From: Glandiceps talaboti
Taxonomy: Eukaryota > Hemichordata > Enteropneusta > Spengelidae
DNA: 64,000 nt
Direction: 5' to 3'
Assembly: GCF_964340395.1 (NCBI RefSeq)
Contig: NC_135560.1
Span: 11,178,598 to 11,242,597 of the forward strand
Positions 10,997 to 23,021 of this stretch are shown here, one piece after another; the first letter of the stretch is position 1, and each line of letters begins with the position of its first letter. The position numbers were made by a program, and so were the translations under genes. The notes beneath the pieces were generated by a model. That model worked only from the letters and a program-made list of their open reading frames with translations, was not told where the DNA came from and searched no databases.

Positions 10997-13900
10997 ATGC
11001 AGGACCTACGGTTTGATGGTCGTGTGGCATTGGTAACTGGAGCAGGCAATGGTAAGTACGTAGTGATGCAGGGGCTGTTGATAACTCCCACACATGGCAC
11101 AAATAGACTGATACAGTGATAGAGTGTGACACCGAATTTGAGACTCGCAATGTGACGACCTGAACTGTCAGTTCCTAAAAGTCCGTCGACTTCTTGCACT
11201 GAGAAACGCAATGTACCCTGTTCTAAATTCATTGCCCATATTTATGGAGGCCCGTTCTGGTCACAATTATGTAGAAATAATAAAACTACTGCTGTAATTA
11301 ATATTATGTATTCCTTGAATTACTTAAATGTGTTTTGATTAATTTTATGTACCGGTCTTAATTTTATGTAGTCTTGAATTAATTTTATGTATTCCTTGAA
11401 TTAATTTTATGTATTCCTGGAATTAATTTATGTATGCCCGAATTAATTTTATATATGTGCCGAATTATTTTATGTATGTGCCGAATTATTTTTATTTATG
11501 TCCCGAATTAATTTGTTGTATGTGCTGAATTAATTTTGTGTATGTCCCGAATTAATTTTGTGTATGTGCTGAATTAATTTTGTGTATGCCGGAATTAATT
11601 TTATGTATGTGCTGAATTAATTTTGTGTACATGTCGAATTAATTTTGCCCCTACAATCCTTTGCGCGAGATTTCTTATTCAAAATGGCGACCCGCAGCTC
11701 GCAGTGTGGTGCTCGGCGGGTACGCGGGTTGTCATTTGAGAAAGGAATCAAGGAGGATTCTACCAATTTTTGCTCAATCTAAAATCAGTTGTTCAAGTTT
11801 TCCTGTCTCCCCTGAATTTAGGATCGACAGGCGATCTGATACCCGGCCAAAAAGACAGTGAAAAAAATACATGCCACTACCATACGACCGGTCGTGGGGA
11901 AAAGACAGTGAGAAAATACATGCCACGACCATACGACCGGTCGTAGAGAAGATAGAATAAATTTAGTGTCCGAGGTCAAACGAACATCCGGGTATTTATT
12001 ACTGTAGCCCTATGTATATATGATAACTAACATCCACGACCGAACTCTGGTCGTACGACCGGTCGTGTAGCGTAGTCATTGAAAACAGTGGTTCATTTTG
12101 GGCCGCAGATGTGGATGATAATCCAACGGGACTACCTTCCCGCATTATACAAGTAGCACTGCGCAGTTTACATCAATCTTTGACTTAATATTTGAGCAAC
12201 ATGCTATCAGCTGAGATAGAACTAAGGGAAAATTCTGGTTGTTGTAGCTTTGATACTTATAGCTGCTATAATTGTAGCGTCTTGCTGCGGTTTTGAGGGT
12301 TTTTTTGTCTGTCACCTAAGGGGTGGACCATTTGATATCCTGGGGGGGGGGGCTTGGAAGATTTCGGGGGGAAAAAAATATGCCAAATGGATTTGCTTGA
12401 AAAAAAATCCGGATATGAGTGGGTGATGGAAAAAAAAGATGGACCACTGCTGCTAGAAAAAAATGTCTTGGCAGGGAAATGATGCACAGGTTCGAGTATA
12501 CTGTTCGACCTGCTCGTACCTCTCCAACCAGGACACTTGTCAAATCATGACAAACAGTTTCAAACACATGTCAGGGACCAGTCAGTTTCGTTAGCCTGTG
12601 GCACATATATATATTTGTTCTTATCAATGCCCCTATACCAATGTTACAGGCCCACTGTTATAACATGGAAAACTTATTTAACAAGTTATATTTACTTTAG
12701 CTTTTCGATGCTTGGCAATATATATCTCAGAGGCTATGAATAACCTAAAAATTGCCTAAATAGAAACAAGAAACTGCAGATCTGGCGGGGGGGGGAATCC
12801 CTTGGACTCCATCACCCCAGAGGCCACTCATTCGTTAAACCAACAATAAGATTCACCAAAATTGGTAAAAAACTTGAAAAGCTTCTAGGGGAGACCCCCT
12901 CAGACCCCCCATAAGAGGTAGACATGTCCAAGCCTCAAATCAAAGTTCTTCCCTCCACCTCTTACTGTCAAGATGCTGTGAAACTTTATTTAAAAAAATG
13001 TTTCAACCATGTGTAGTTGCTTTTTACAATTGTTAGAGCTGTCTTGTAAAGCTTGCAAATTATTGTCTGAAAGTGTCTGTTAATAGCCTGAAAATTGGCT
13101 TTAAGAGTAAAAATCCTCCCCCTCCCCCTCCCCCATAAGAGGTAGACATGTTCCAGTTTCAAATCAAAGTTCTTTCCTCCACCTCTTACTGTCAAAGATG
13201 CTATGGAACTTTATTTCAAACATGTTTCAACCTTATGTAGTTGCTTTTTACATGTTAGAGCTGTCTTGCAAAGTTTGTAAATTATTGTCTGAAAGTGTCT
13301 GTGAATAGCCTAAACATTGCCTTTAGAAGTAAAAATCCTCCAGGGCTTCTAGGGGGAGACCCCATAGAACCCCCCCCCCCCATTCACACACACTCACACA
13401 AGAGGTGGACATATCCCAGTCTCAAAGCTCTTCCCTCTACAGCTTACTGTCAGATGCTATGAAACTTTATTCAGGGGGGTCAGTGACTTTTCGTCGGCCC
13501 AATGGAAAAAACCACTGACACCCCCATCCCCCAAGCTGGAGAAACTAACCGGTCTATCTGAATGTTTGAGCTCACCAATCAAGTTTCCGATTTGTATTTT
13601 CAGTGTGTCAGGCAAGCAGGTGGGAAAAAATAATGACTCTCCACCAATCTTCCAAGCCCCCCCCCCCGGATATCGAATGGTCTACCCCTTATTAGGTGCG
13701 GGTTAAACACTAACACTTAAAAAGTCACCAAAACAGACGAAAAAACCCTCAAAACCGCAACAAGACGCTACAATTATTGCAGCTAGGATACTTATCCATT
13801 TGCTACAGCCGTACAACCACAGGGGACACAGGAACCGTGTGACAAACAAAACAAAACAAAACAAACAAATGAATAAATAAACTATCAAATAAATGACTAA

Positions 13901-15721
13901 TGAACAAGCAAACGAACGACAAGTATAGGGACAAATAAAATAATTAAATAAACCAGTAAATAAACAGATACCCATGGGGGTATACTTGATATGGTTTTTT
14001 TTCTATACCCATCACTATCCGTATAGAAAAAAAACAACATCTAGTATACCCCCATGAGTATCTGTTTATTTGCTGGTTTATTTAAGTATTTTATTTGTCC
14101 CTATACTTGTCGTTCGTTTGCTTGTTCATTTGTCATATATTTGATAGTTTATTTGTTTATTTATTTATTTATTTGTTTATTTATTTGTTTGTTTTGTTTT
14201 GTTTGTCACATGGTTCCTGGGTCCCCTGTGATACAACTTGGACCTGGACGAAGGCGCTTGGAAATTTCAAAACACCAATTGGCACACTTGCGTTCCCTCT
14301 TCTTCCTATGGCAGAAAATTGCTGATATGCTTCAAGTGAGTGTTTCAACTCTTTCACGAAGACGAATGCGCCTTTGTCCAGGTCCAAGTTGTATCGATGT
14401 TACGTGCTATTATTAATTATTAATTACAGCAGTAGTTTTATTATTTCTACATAATCATGATAATTGTGACCAGAACGGGCCCCCATACATATTGCTTGAA
14501 CTAGACACTTTTGAGTTGATGAGGAAAATATCTTCTTGTGTTATTGTGATTTTTAAATATGAGACACTGAACCTGGGGTTCAATATGAGACTGTCCTCAT
14601 ATTGTCCTCTAACGTGATTCTGATTCTGAATCTGCGACTAACTTTATACTGGTCTTAACCTTGGTTTAGTCGACTAATGTTCTGTGTATAATGGCTCGGG
14701 ACTAAAAGTGGCCCTGAAGAAAATCCCCGGACCAGATGTCCCAGGGACTAGTGTGTATAATATTGGTCTCAGATTCAGAATTAGAATCAAATTGGAGGAC
14801 AATGTGCGACACCAGTCTATATTGCGCCTCAGATTCAGCCTCATATATATCGTGGGGGTGATCTAGAGGAGAGCATTCAACCAAGCTATTTGTACTGCGG
14901 AACAACTTTGATGAAATGACCATTATAAACCCACTGTTCATAGTGCCTTACATATCCTCTACGGAATACTATCAACTGCATTTCGCTTAAACCTACACTC
15001 GTACCCAATGGGAACAAATGTGGTGTACATAAAACAATATATTTTCCAGAAGGGATCCTAATCCATCAAGAGGACATATGCATAACAGCACCTCTACTCA
15101 GACCATTCATCCCACTAAATTAAACACTACGTTGACATTACAAAATCATTAATGTATGCAATTTTCAAAAATAATAACTGCGTTTATTATTACGACTGCT
15201 GCACCACCCTCAATCCCTACCATCGGACCCCCCCCCCCCCACACGTACACACACACAGAGTTGATGTACAATGCCAGAATAGAAATACCATAGGTGTTGT
15301 TTATGTCTTTGTTTCTTGTCAGGTCTTGGCCGAGAATATGCCTTGATGTTTGCTGACCGAGGAGCCGCAGTAGTTGGTAAGACATCACGCTTTATGTGAT
15401 ATTTGATATTTAAAAAACAAAAATTTTCAGTATTTTCAAGAAAATTTGTTCTCCAAATGTCAAGTATTTTCAGAAAGTACTGTTCACTCTGATTGTGGGG
15501 TTTCTCTATTAAATGCCAATTTTGAGATTTATCAAAACGATAAATTCACAAATTCTTAACTCTCTCTATCTCTCTCACTCACTCTCTTTGTCTGTTTCTG
15601 TTTCTGTCTCTGTGTCTGTCTGTCTGTCTGTCTGTCTATCTGTCTGTCTATCTGTCTCACTCTCTGTCTTTGTCTCTCCTTTCTGTCTCTCTGTCTCTGT
15701 CGCTGTCTCTATCTCTCCTCG

Positions 15722-15774
<53 letters not shown>

Positions 15775-18700
15775 GTGAATGATCTTGGTGGAGACATGAG
15801 AGGGGAAGGAAAGAGCAACAGAGCAGCAGACGTCGTTGTTGAGGAAATCCGATCGAGAGGAGGTAAAGCCGTCGCTAACTATGGTAAGTGTTATGAACAA
15901 AAAAACTTTAATCTCACGTTCACCTTGTTTATAGGGGCTCTTTCTCTTTACAACGCCGACGATTTTATCACAGGGTGCCGTGCGCAACTGTTACTTAAAG
16001 CGTGTCTACATGTATAGTCTCATTTGATCACCGGCCATCAAGTCGAACGAGTCGTGTGGTTGTAATGTTACACACAACGACTGTAGTATATATGCTTTAT
16101 ATATATGCTTTCTCCCGTTGATAGCACCCATTTCACTTTTCCATCTTAGTTACTGCATCGATTATTCTGAATGGAAATAATTTTTTGAGAAATTGAAGAT
16201 CACAAAATCAATCCAAGCATAAAGTTCGAACAATCAAAGATATCGTTTAAGAATAACAAAGCTTTATGATGAGAGGAAGACATTTTAATATGACTCTGTG
16301 GATTTTGTTACAGATTCTGTAGAGGCAGGCGAAAAGTTGGTCCAAACTGCGCTGGAAACGTTTGGACGCATAGGTCAGTAATTTTCCTTGCCTTGGATTA
16401 TATTTTAGTATGTATTCTGCTTGTTTATACTATATGCCACCTCTGATATCACAACCAAATATTCCATAGTATTCCCCTTGAGTAAAGTTTCGAATGTTCG
16501 ATTGGCAGTTCCTCTATCACATGCAGATTCGTACATGTATAGCAGCCATGGATAGTTTTTGAAAGTGTTAAAACGCAATGTAGTTCATGAAAGCAAGTCA
16601 TAACATAGAACTTACAGTTAACAAAAGTTCGTTTATTTCTTATTTCAGATATTATTGTCAACAATGCTGGTATTCTCCGGGACAGATCGTTTGCAAGAAC
16701 AAGCGATCTTGACTGGGGTGAGTGTCCTATCTCGCTGTATTCTTCCGTACACAATTTGCACACCACGACTAGGTTGAAATTTGGGATTGAAAAGAATTGT
16801 ACCTTTATGGTACATATTGTGGACATTAATGATTTACAATGTAGAGCATACGTCGTAAATATATAGTGAACTATTAGAAATTGTAATGATAGTCGAATTG
16901 GACCGCAATGCGTGTACTATAAAGGTAATTTTTGGCGCCTTTAACATTTAGCGGAGAGACAATTATTCACATGTTGGCTGATAAACAATTTCTGGCAACA
17001 GTGTACTTAAAACCATGTTTTTTTGTGAGTAAATGATCTTAAATAAATCTGCCATTAGTACCTATGATTCGTCAGAATTCACCAATGACAGTGTCGCCAT
17101 TTTCACAGTCACTGACTGGCGCAAACATAGCTATAAGCTAAATTAGATTTAGAGCCAAAATACATTGGGTTCACAGTTGTAAAGAGTTCAGTGTGTTTAC
17201 TACATTTCCACAGACTTGGTCCAGAGAGTACATTTGAGAGGATCTTTTCTGGTCACCCGGGCAGCATGGCCACACATGAAGAAACAGAAATACGGTAGAA
17301 TCATTATGGTAACTTCAACATCGGGTCTCTATGGCAACTTTGGACAGGCAAATTATGCAGCAGGTGAGTAGTCATGCCATTTCTTTTTCTCACTGCGTAT
17401 ATAATCTCGATTACCAAGACTCTCTACCTCAAGAAAAGGCCACGAATTGAGCCATCATAGGTTAGGCTTGTAACCGAGATCACTGCGTACTTTAACTTGA
17501 TAGAACGTACATAAACTGTTTTTTCATCTTGTTTTCTTATGATTTCTTTTAACCGGATTGGAAATTGCACAAGATGATGACGTCGACTTATTAAAGATTA
17601 GGACAGGAATACTAGATGGTATGGTCACGTTGAATGAATTAACAATTTACCATCACATCGATAACGTTCATCGCCGAACTCATTGAAGAATGGGGGGGGG
17701 GGGACATATACATGTTACACTTCCTGTTGTCTCACCGCCAATAGTTCTGCTAAAGCTATGAGAAAGTGCAATTTCATATATCACTTAGTCGGCAGTGAAA
17801 TCAAAGAACAAACTGACGGCAACCTAGCACAGCATGTGTACACTTATTCTCGTCACTCTATTTTACTTTTAACTTCAGCAAAAATGGGTCTAGTTGGTCT
17901 TAGCTTTACGTTGGCGAAAGAGGGCGTCAAATACAATATCCAGTGTAATGCACTGGCTCCAGCAGCGGGTTCAAGAATGATGAAGACAGTGATGACCGAT
18001 GGTAAGCAAGGTCATATTCAGAGATTTATAGATATTCCCGGACCTTGTGGTTTAAAGACAGAACTGCCCTATATAAAGAGGATTATGGCTAATCTATGCA
18101 AATGCGGGAAATTCAAACTGCTGTACAGAGCACTAGCTTCTGGGTCTTGTTTTCAGCATTTTTCTGTGCTCCGAGAAACACACAGGTCATGTATCATGTA
18201 CAAATTGTTTGTAAATGTCGTAGAATGGTAACTTGATACACAAATTAGTTGAAAATCAGTCTGTTTGTTTCATAGAATGAAAAAACTTTCCAAATGAGAC
18301 AAATTCCCCTGCAAACAGCTGCTTAGATTGTGTGCCATTCAAAATTATTCAAATATGCGGCATTTGCATGTGAAAAACCCAGATGTAGAGAATGTTTATA
18401 TTTTGGTGATTAGTTGCCAGTGAGTCATCACAAGTTCTCCACCTCCAAACAAACAGTCAGTCATATGCAAAATAGGGTCTCAGGCGCCGCCAGTTGCATG
18501 TTTAAGAGGGTAGTTAGTTTAGGTTTAGAACAGTCTTCCTTTGCATAGACCTGAAGTGTTATCTTGCATATTCACAGGCATTCTCAAAAACATGAAATGA
18601 ACCAAATTTATCTCTGATCATTTGTAAGCAGATACAAGTACTGTGACAGCGCACATCATAGTGTGAACAACATGCGTACGTTACAAATGTCATTGAATCT

Positions 18701-21687
18701 TAAAGTATCCAGAACCGTATATAAACTAAGACACATAGAAACAACAGGATCATAATAGCGTGTACAAATCTGAACGTTGATATTACCTTTACAAAAATCC
18801 CACCCCATACACAACTTTATAGCTTTGGAATTTGGGAATTGATACATTCAGTTTTAATGTCCATTCTCCATTCTTCGTTACAGCTGATGCAGATAGGTTA
18901 AAAGCTGACTACGTGGCACCTGTAGTCATCTATCTCTGCCATGAAAGTTGTCAGGAAACTGGTGGAGTCTTTGAAAGTTGTGCAGGATGGGTATCCAAAA
19001 GTGAGTTGATCTCATAATAGTATTTTGGAGCTGTTAGGCTGTAGACTATCCACTGTCTTTGGTTGACTAACTTCATGAACTTAATTGCGTGACAGACTAG
19101 AACTGTTCAAACAATTAAATAACGCGAATATTTCTGTAGAAAATTAATGTGATTAATTCATATCATTTACGTTGCTCGATTCGTCAAATTGCATTACTGG
19201 TTGTGGTGTTTCTTTAATTGATTTTTTTATTTCAAGTTTTAGTTGTTATGAGGAAAACTTTGTACTGATATGCACCAAATTTTTATACACCCATTCCCAT
19301 ATGAACAGTACCGCCTAAAATCCACTGTGAGAAATCTCTTCTTGACAAATACAAAGATTGTCAAAACAAAGAGATCGTGAAATAATGTAATGTCATCAAT
19401 TTATGTTTTCCCAAAAGAGTAGAGCACATGTCAAGTGCGGTAGAACCTTTTTTACAAGATGTCATAGTTGAATACGTTACTGAGGTGCTATTTCATCACC
19501 CAAAATCATATGTAAGTTGATATCAGTAATCAATACAAGTGTACTAAAGGCAAAAATAAGTCTGATGGGACTGTTCTTTGCGAGATGTGTTTGATCAACG
19601 TATCTGTGATCAAATATTTATCATAGTGATTTCATGAAAACACTTGCATATATATTGCATTTGTCGATACACTGTACGTTGTACATCTGTTTCTCCAAGA
19701 CAACTTTCCCTGTCATATTCGATTTAATTATAGTTAAATGGGCTCGTACACAAGGTGCTATAGTCAGAAAGAAAGATGTACCAATGACCCCAGAAGCTGG
19801 TAATGTAATATCTATTTGTATAATTGTAAAAATACTACATTATTTCTTGTTTACGAGATGGAATTTTTTGCTGTCGCCTTTTAATTTATAACTCCAGCCT
19901 ACATTAAAAAATACGGATGCATTTCCAGAATAGGAGCTAAGTGAACTGCATACTAGTATAACAAAGAAATAACACAAACAATACTGTCCATCCCATGCTT
20001 TATTGATGCTGACACCAAATGATGCAAGAATACAATTATATATATTCAGACGATGATTTTGTTCGGCAAAACGAATTTTTCTTATGAACGTTATTTTTCT
20101 TCTTTGATTTTTAAATTCAAAATATTATATCAATAAACGATGTTTTTTTCAGTCCGAGATAGCTGGGAGAAGGTCGTTGATTTCAGTGACATAGAGTACC
20201 CAGGTATGTATTATAACAATTGTGTACAGTTATTCCACATTCTATTGTACATTTTCCTTCTCAACATTGTGTGTGTAAGAAGAGCCTATGGCTCAACAAT
20301 TTATCGAGATTAAATAACGTTAATAAAAATAATAATAAAAATAATGATTCCACATACACAGCGGCTCTGGGTACAAATGCAGGAAAGTATATCATATGAT
20401 AAACATATTGTTTAGGTGTGTCTATAAAGAATAGTGTGATTTTAAAATGCTAACCCTATCGTCCAATCCCAATACTTTGGTGAGAATACTACTAGCATTG
20501 GGGTCATACTACACAAATACTTGGATGGTGTAAATCTAGAGATATGATCGGACAAGACACGTGAATATCCGTCAGCTTAATGATGCTGTCGTTGGTATCA
20601 TATAGGAGTAATATAATTGAAAGCACCACAAGAATAAGTCGATAAATCGATATTTAGAATCTTAGAGCAATTCATACTACCTCTTAATTACCACTAAATG
20701 TTTAGTTTCTTCCGCATTCCAATATACTGTTATTATAATATAAATTGCAACAAACCATCCTTGGGAATAGTTGGTTTTCACCAGTAGATTCCATATACGC
20801 ACTAGCCCAAATTTATAGTGCAAAGAGTGTCAATTGGTCAAACACGCAGACTTTACCATCTTCAGTATTTCTATCGCTTCCATCCTCGCTTTGAAATTCC
20901 ATCCACACCTGACAACTTAATATTTACACTTGACATTTGCAGAGGGGGCAGGCAAAAGCTTCGAAATTCTTGAAGCAATAGAAGGTGGCAGCGATAGTCA
21001 AATTGAACCAACACCAACAGCTGGGGGATTGCGTACACGTGATATGGTAAGGTCGTTTTGTCATCTCAACTATATTTAATAAAATTGTGTTTTCAAGACA
21101 CACCATAGAAACTATTATTGTTCATAATTAGATTTTGGAAATAAAGAGTAGTATAGAATTAGAAATAACCTTGCTTAAAATAGGAGTAACCTATTGCCAA
21201 AACCCATTCAGTGCGCCCCATGGAAATGTCCATTCAAAGTCATTTCAGTTTGCCATCAGTTTAAATCAGTTCACACTTTAAACCTGAATGTCGACTATAA
21301 AAGTCCCCCTAACTTCGTGGGCCCCGGGTTATTGTCAAATTTGAATGCAGACTGTATACATTTAGATGTAGCTCAGAGAGAAATCTTACTATCAACACCT
21401 TTTGTTGGTTTGGATAGCTTGAGATAGTACGACCTTAGACCGTGGCAAGTTTCTGGGTTAATAGTGTTGATGTGGTGTCTAGGTAAATCACCATAAAGTA
21501 CCTACGCGAATTATAGTCTACCATAAATACTGATGAAAGCTTTTAGTACAGTCTATACTATTGCATTACTGTATGGCACATACTCTTTTATTTGCAGGCC
21601 TTTGGAGTCAGTAAACTCGGGTCTAGTGGCAACATGATGACGTCACATGGAGATGATCAGTCATTTCAAGACAAATCTAAACTTTGA
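10997..21687 (+). CDS. Peroxisomal HSD17B4-type short-chain dehydrogenase, stand-alone, SKL C-terminus (348 aa, 12 exons)
   Basis: Exons: 10997-11051, 15323-15376, 15776-15883, 16314-16373, 16649-16717, 17214-17363, 17879-18001, 18884-19000, 19734-19799, 20153-20203, 20943-21046, 21598-21687. They sum to 1047 nt. Every intron is phase 1 except the last (phase 0), and all are GT-AG. The product follows the (3R)-hydroxyacyl-CoA dehydrogenase unit of HSD17B4/MFE-2: [17 protein letters not shown] (NAD site, residues 5-21), [21 protein letters not shown] with catalytic S150, Y163 and K167 in QANYAAAK, then [14 protein letters not shown] and [18 protein letters not shown]. The known family enzyme oxidises (3R)-hydroxyacyl-CoA in peroxisomal beta-oxidation. 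Here the hydratase-2 and SCP2 domains are absent. After the SDR come ~30 divergent residues and the tripeptide SKL followed by TGA, a canonical PTS1. A candidate AATAAA is at 22296. An alternative longer transcript cannot be excluded, but no hotdog-fold exons are visible before the opposite-strand gene at 23022. Confidence 0.85.
11066..11240 (-). repeat. Inverted copy of the 7705-7855 repeat, in SDR intron 1
   Basis: The reverse complement matches 7705-7855 with a ~10-nt and other small indels. It begins only ~15 nt after the exon 1 donor and runs into the outer foldback arm at 11238. Confidence 0.6.
11306..11650. repeat. GAATTAATTTTATGTAT minisatellite
   Basis: About 15 degenerate copies of an 18-20-nt unit, GAATTAATTTTATGTATG with TGTGCC, TGTCCC or TGTGCT variants, in head-to-tail order. 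Confidence 0.85.
11850..12066. repeat. Three ACGACCGGTCGT palindromes within a short tandem duplication
   Basis: The 12-nt perfect palindrome occurs at 11884-11895, 11933-11944 and 12055-12066. The first two lie in a tandem duplication of ~49 nt (units from about 11850 and 11900, each with AAGACAGTGA and ACATGCCAC). Confidence 0.8.
12840..13470. repeat. ~225-265-bp direct repeat, about three copies
   Basis: Recurring words: AGAGGTAGACATGTCC, then TCTTCCCTCCACCTCTTACTG, then ATGCT.TGAAACTTTATT, then TGTCTGAAAGTGTCTGT. They start near 12911, 13135 and 13398. The third copy is shorter and more diverged. Confidence 0.75.
14238..14388 (+). mobile_element. Helix-turn-helix fragment of a transposon-type integrase/transposase
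   Basis: One frame reads [19 protein letters not shown], then [13 protein letters not shown] and [10 protein letters not shown]. The pattern (G-R-x-R-L-E-I-S...L..LR...F.W..IA..L.VS..TL.RR) is the N-terminal HTH that I recall from metazoan mobile-element proteins with an integrase-like core. Only ~50 residues remain and the frame then stops. The fragment is bracketed by a 28-nt inverted repeat (14230-14257 and 14368-14395, one mismatch). Confidence 0.5.
15560..15770. repeat. TC/TG microsatellite ending at an SDR splice acceptor
   Basis: TCTG and TC arrays. The pure (TC)n part (about 15725-15769) runs directly into ATCAG, the acceptor of SDR exon 3, and so is its polypyrimidine tract. Confidence 0.95.
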
Positions 21688-23020
21688 TGGCTTTATTCAG
21701 GAATTCCTTTCCCATACTTATACGTGATATGGATTTATGTTGAGACAGATTCAAGAATTATAAATTAGGTCTTTTATTTGAAAAGGCACATTTCATACAT
21801 ACATACATACATACATACATACATACATACATACATACATACATACATACATACATACATACATACAAAACAAAACAAATTTAATACCATTGGGCAGACT
21901 TGCAATTGAATACTGAATATTCCATGAATACATTTCAGATTTGTTTATTTTTCGTAAATAATCAGACACAGCAACCAATCATGTGTTTTGTATAGTTGGC
22001 ATGAAAATCAAAAACCAACAACAAAAGATACTCTCGTGTTTACCTTTTTATACTAACGCTAAAATGTCGTCTTTTTTCATCTTTGTCGACTTACGATTGG
22101 TTTTAGATAACAAGTAGAAAGTGTTATACTATAATGAAAAGTCACTGGTTTCGTGAAAATTTGATGGATGCGGACCCTAAAATCAATTTGATTTGCTTTA
22201 TCGTGTATACAGCTACAAGGAAATACTTTTGCCCAGAGGTGATGATGCAATGCTGTTCACAGTGTTCGATAATACGAGTATTAGTTATTGTACCTAATAA
22301 AACATTTTTTAAACCGTTAGAGTTGCAGCTAGTGCAGCTCTGAATTCCAGTTTTCTATCAATGCTGAACCAAGTAACTGTGAGTTACGTAAGTCTATGAA
22401 AAAATCAGTACAGCTTTGTTTCACTTCTTGACAAATTGTATGGAGGGAAAGTTCAACTGTAATGCTAGGCAATCGTCAGCCGTACAACATATTGAAACTC
22501 CCTTGCAATTGTATCAGCCTCCTTTGAAAGGAGTACGGACTGTGTATACTTACGGCCACCAAGGATAAATAAAGTAAATAAATAAATAAAAACTCGAGGA
22601 GTGGCAGTATAAATTATGTCATTAGTCAGCTAATTACAAGTTTGTGATGTGATACACCAGAAATAAATTTACGTCACAGTGACTGCTGCGACAAGTCAAT
22701 ACAGGGCGATACGGCGATATGCAAGACAATGATATTGTGTCACTACTGCCTGTTACCATGTATCCTACTCCCGCTCAAGTTACTATACAAGCCACTCGTA
22801 ACACTGGTATGGACGACCACAACCACGACCAGTGTGCAAAGATGTTGTATGTAATTCCATACTGTGGAGCAAAAAAACAGAATTGCTGGCGACTGGTATC
22901 AGTGGGCATGTCGTGGAAGTAGTGCATTAAACGTGATTGATAACGGCACGAGAGGAAAATCAGTTGTAATATGTGAACTCGTGAAAGAATGTTGTATAGT
23001 ATGCTTTATGTCCCTTCTCA
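21688..23020. other. Convergent intergenic space between SDR and KY-like gene
   Basis: Contains an ATAC microsatellite (21794-21866), a candidate SDR polyadenylation signal AATAAA at 22296, and a possible retroelement 3' tail (about 22500-22590, ending in GGCCACC...AATAAA-rich repeats). No gene recognised. Confidence 0.5.
21794..21866. repeat. (ATAC)n microsatellite
   Basis: Uninterrupted ATAC tetranucleotides. Confidence 0.97.
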
Positions 23021-23021
23021 T

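Larger units (their letters stand above)
11238..14493. mobile_element. Nested foldback / inverted-repeat complex in SDR intron 1
   Basis: Several inverted-repeat pairs are nested or adjacent. Outer arms are 11238-11305 and 14408-14493 (shared core GGCCCGTTCTGGTCACAAT in one orientation). A second pair is 12246-12366 with 13648-13805, each ending in a G- or C-run. The third is a near-perfect palindrome 13809-14007 with 14022-14232 and a 14-nt loop. A last pair is 14230-14257 with 14368-14395. Between arms lie an 18-20-bp minisatellite, three ACGACCGGTCGT palindromes and a ~225-265-bp unit repeated about three times. This looks like foldback-type DNA transposons inserted into one another. No transposase ORF is intact. 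Confidence 0.65.

Noticed and set aside
10873-11232. Minus-strand 119-aa ORF over SDR exon 1
   Set aside because: Overlaps the conserved [15 protein letters not shown] exon and a dispersed repeat; no supporting start context.
17683-17878. ORF extending SDR exon 7 upstream
   Set aside because: Intron sequence with a G-run. The acceptor at 17877-17878 restores the conserved YAAAKMGL join.
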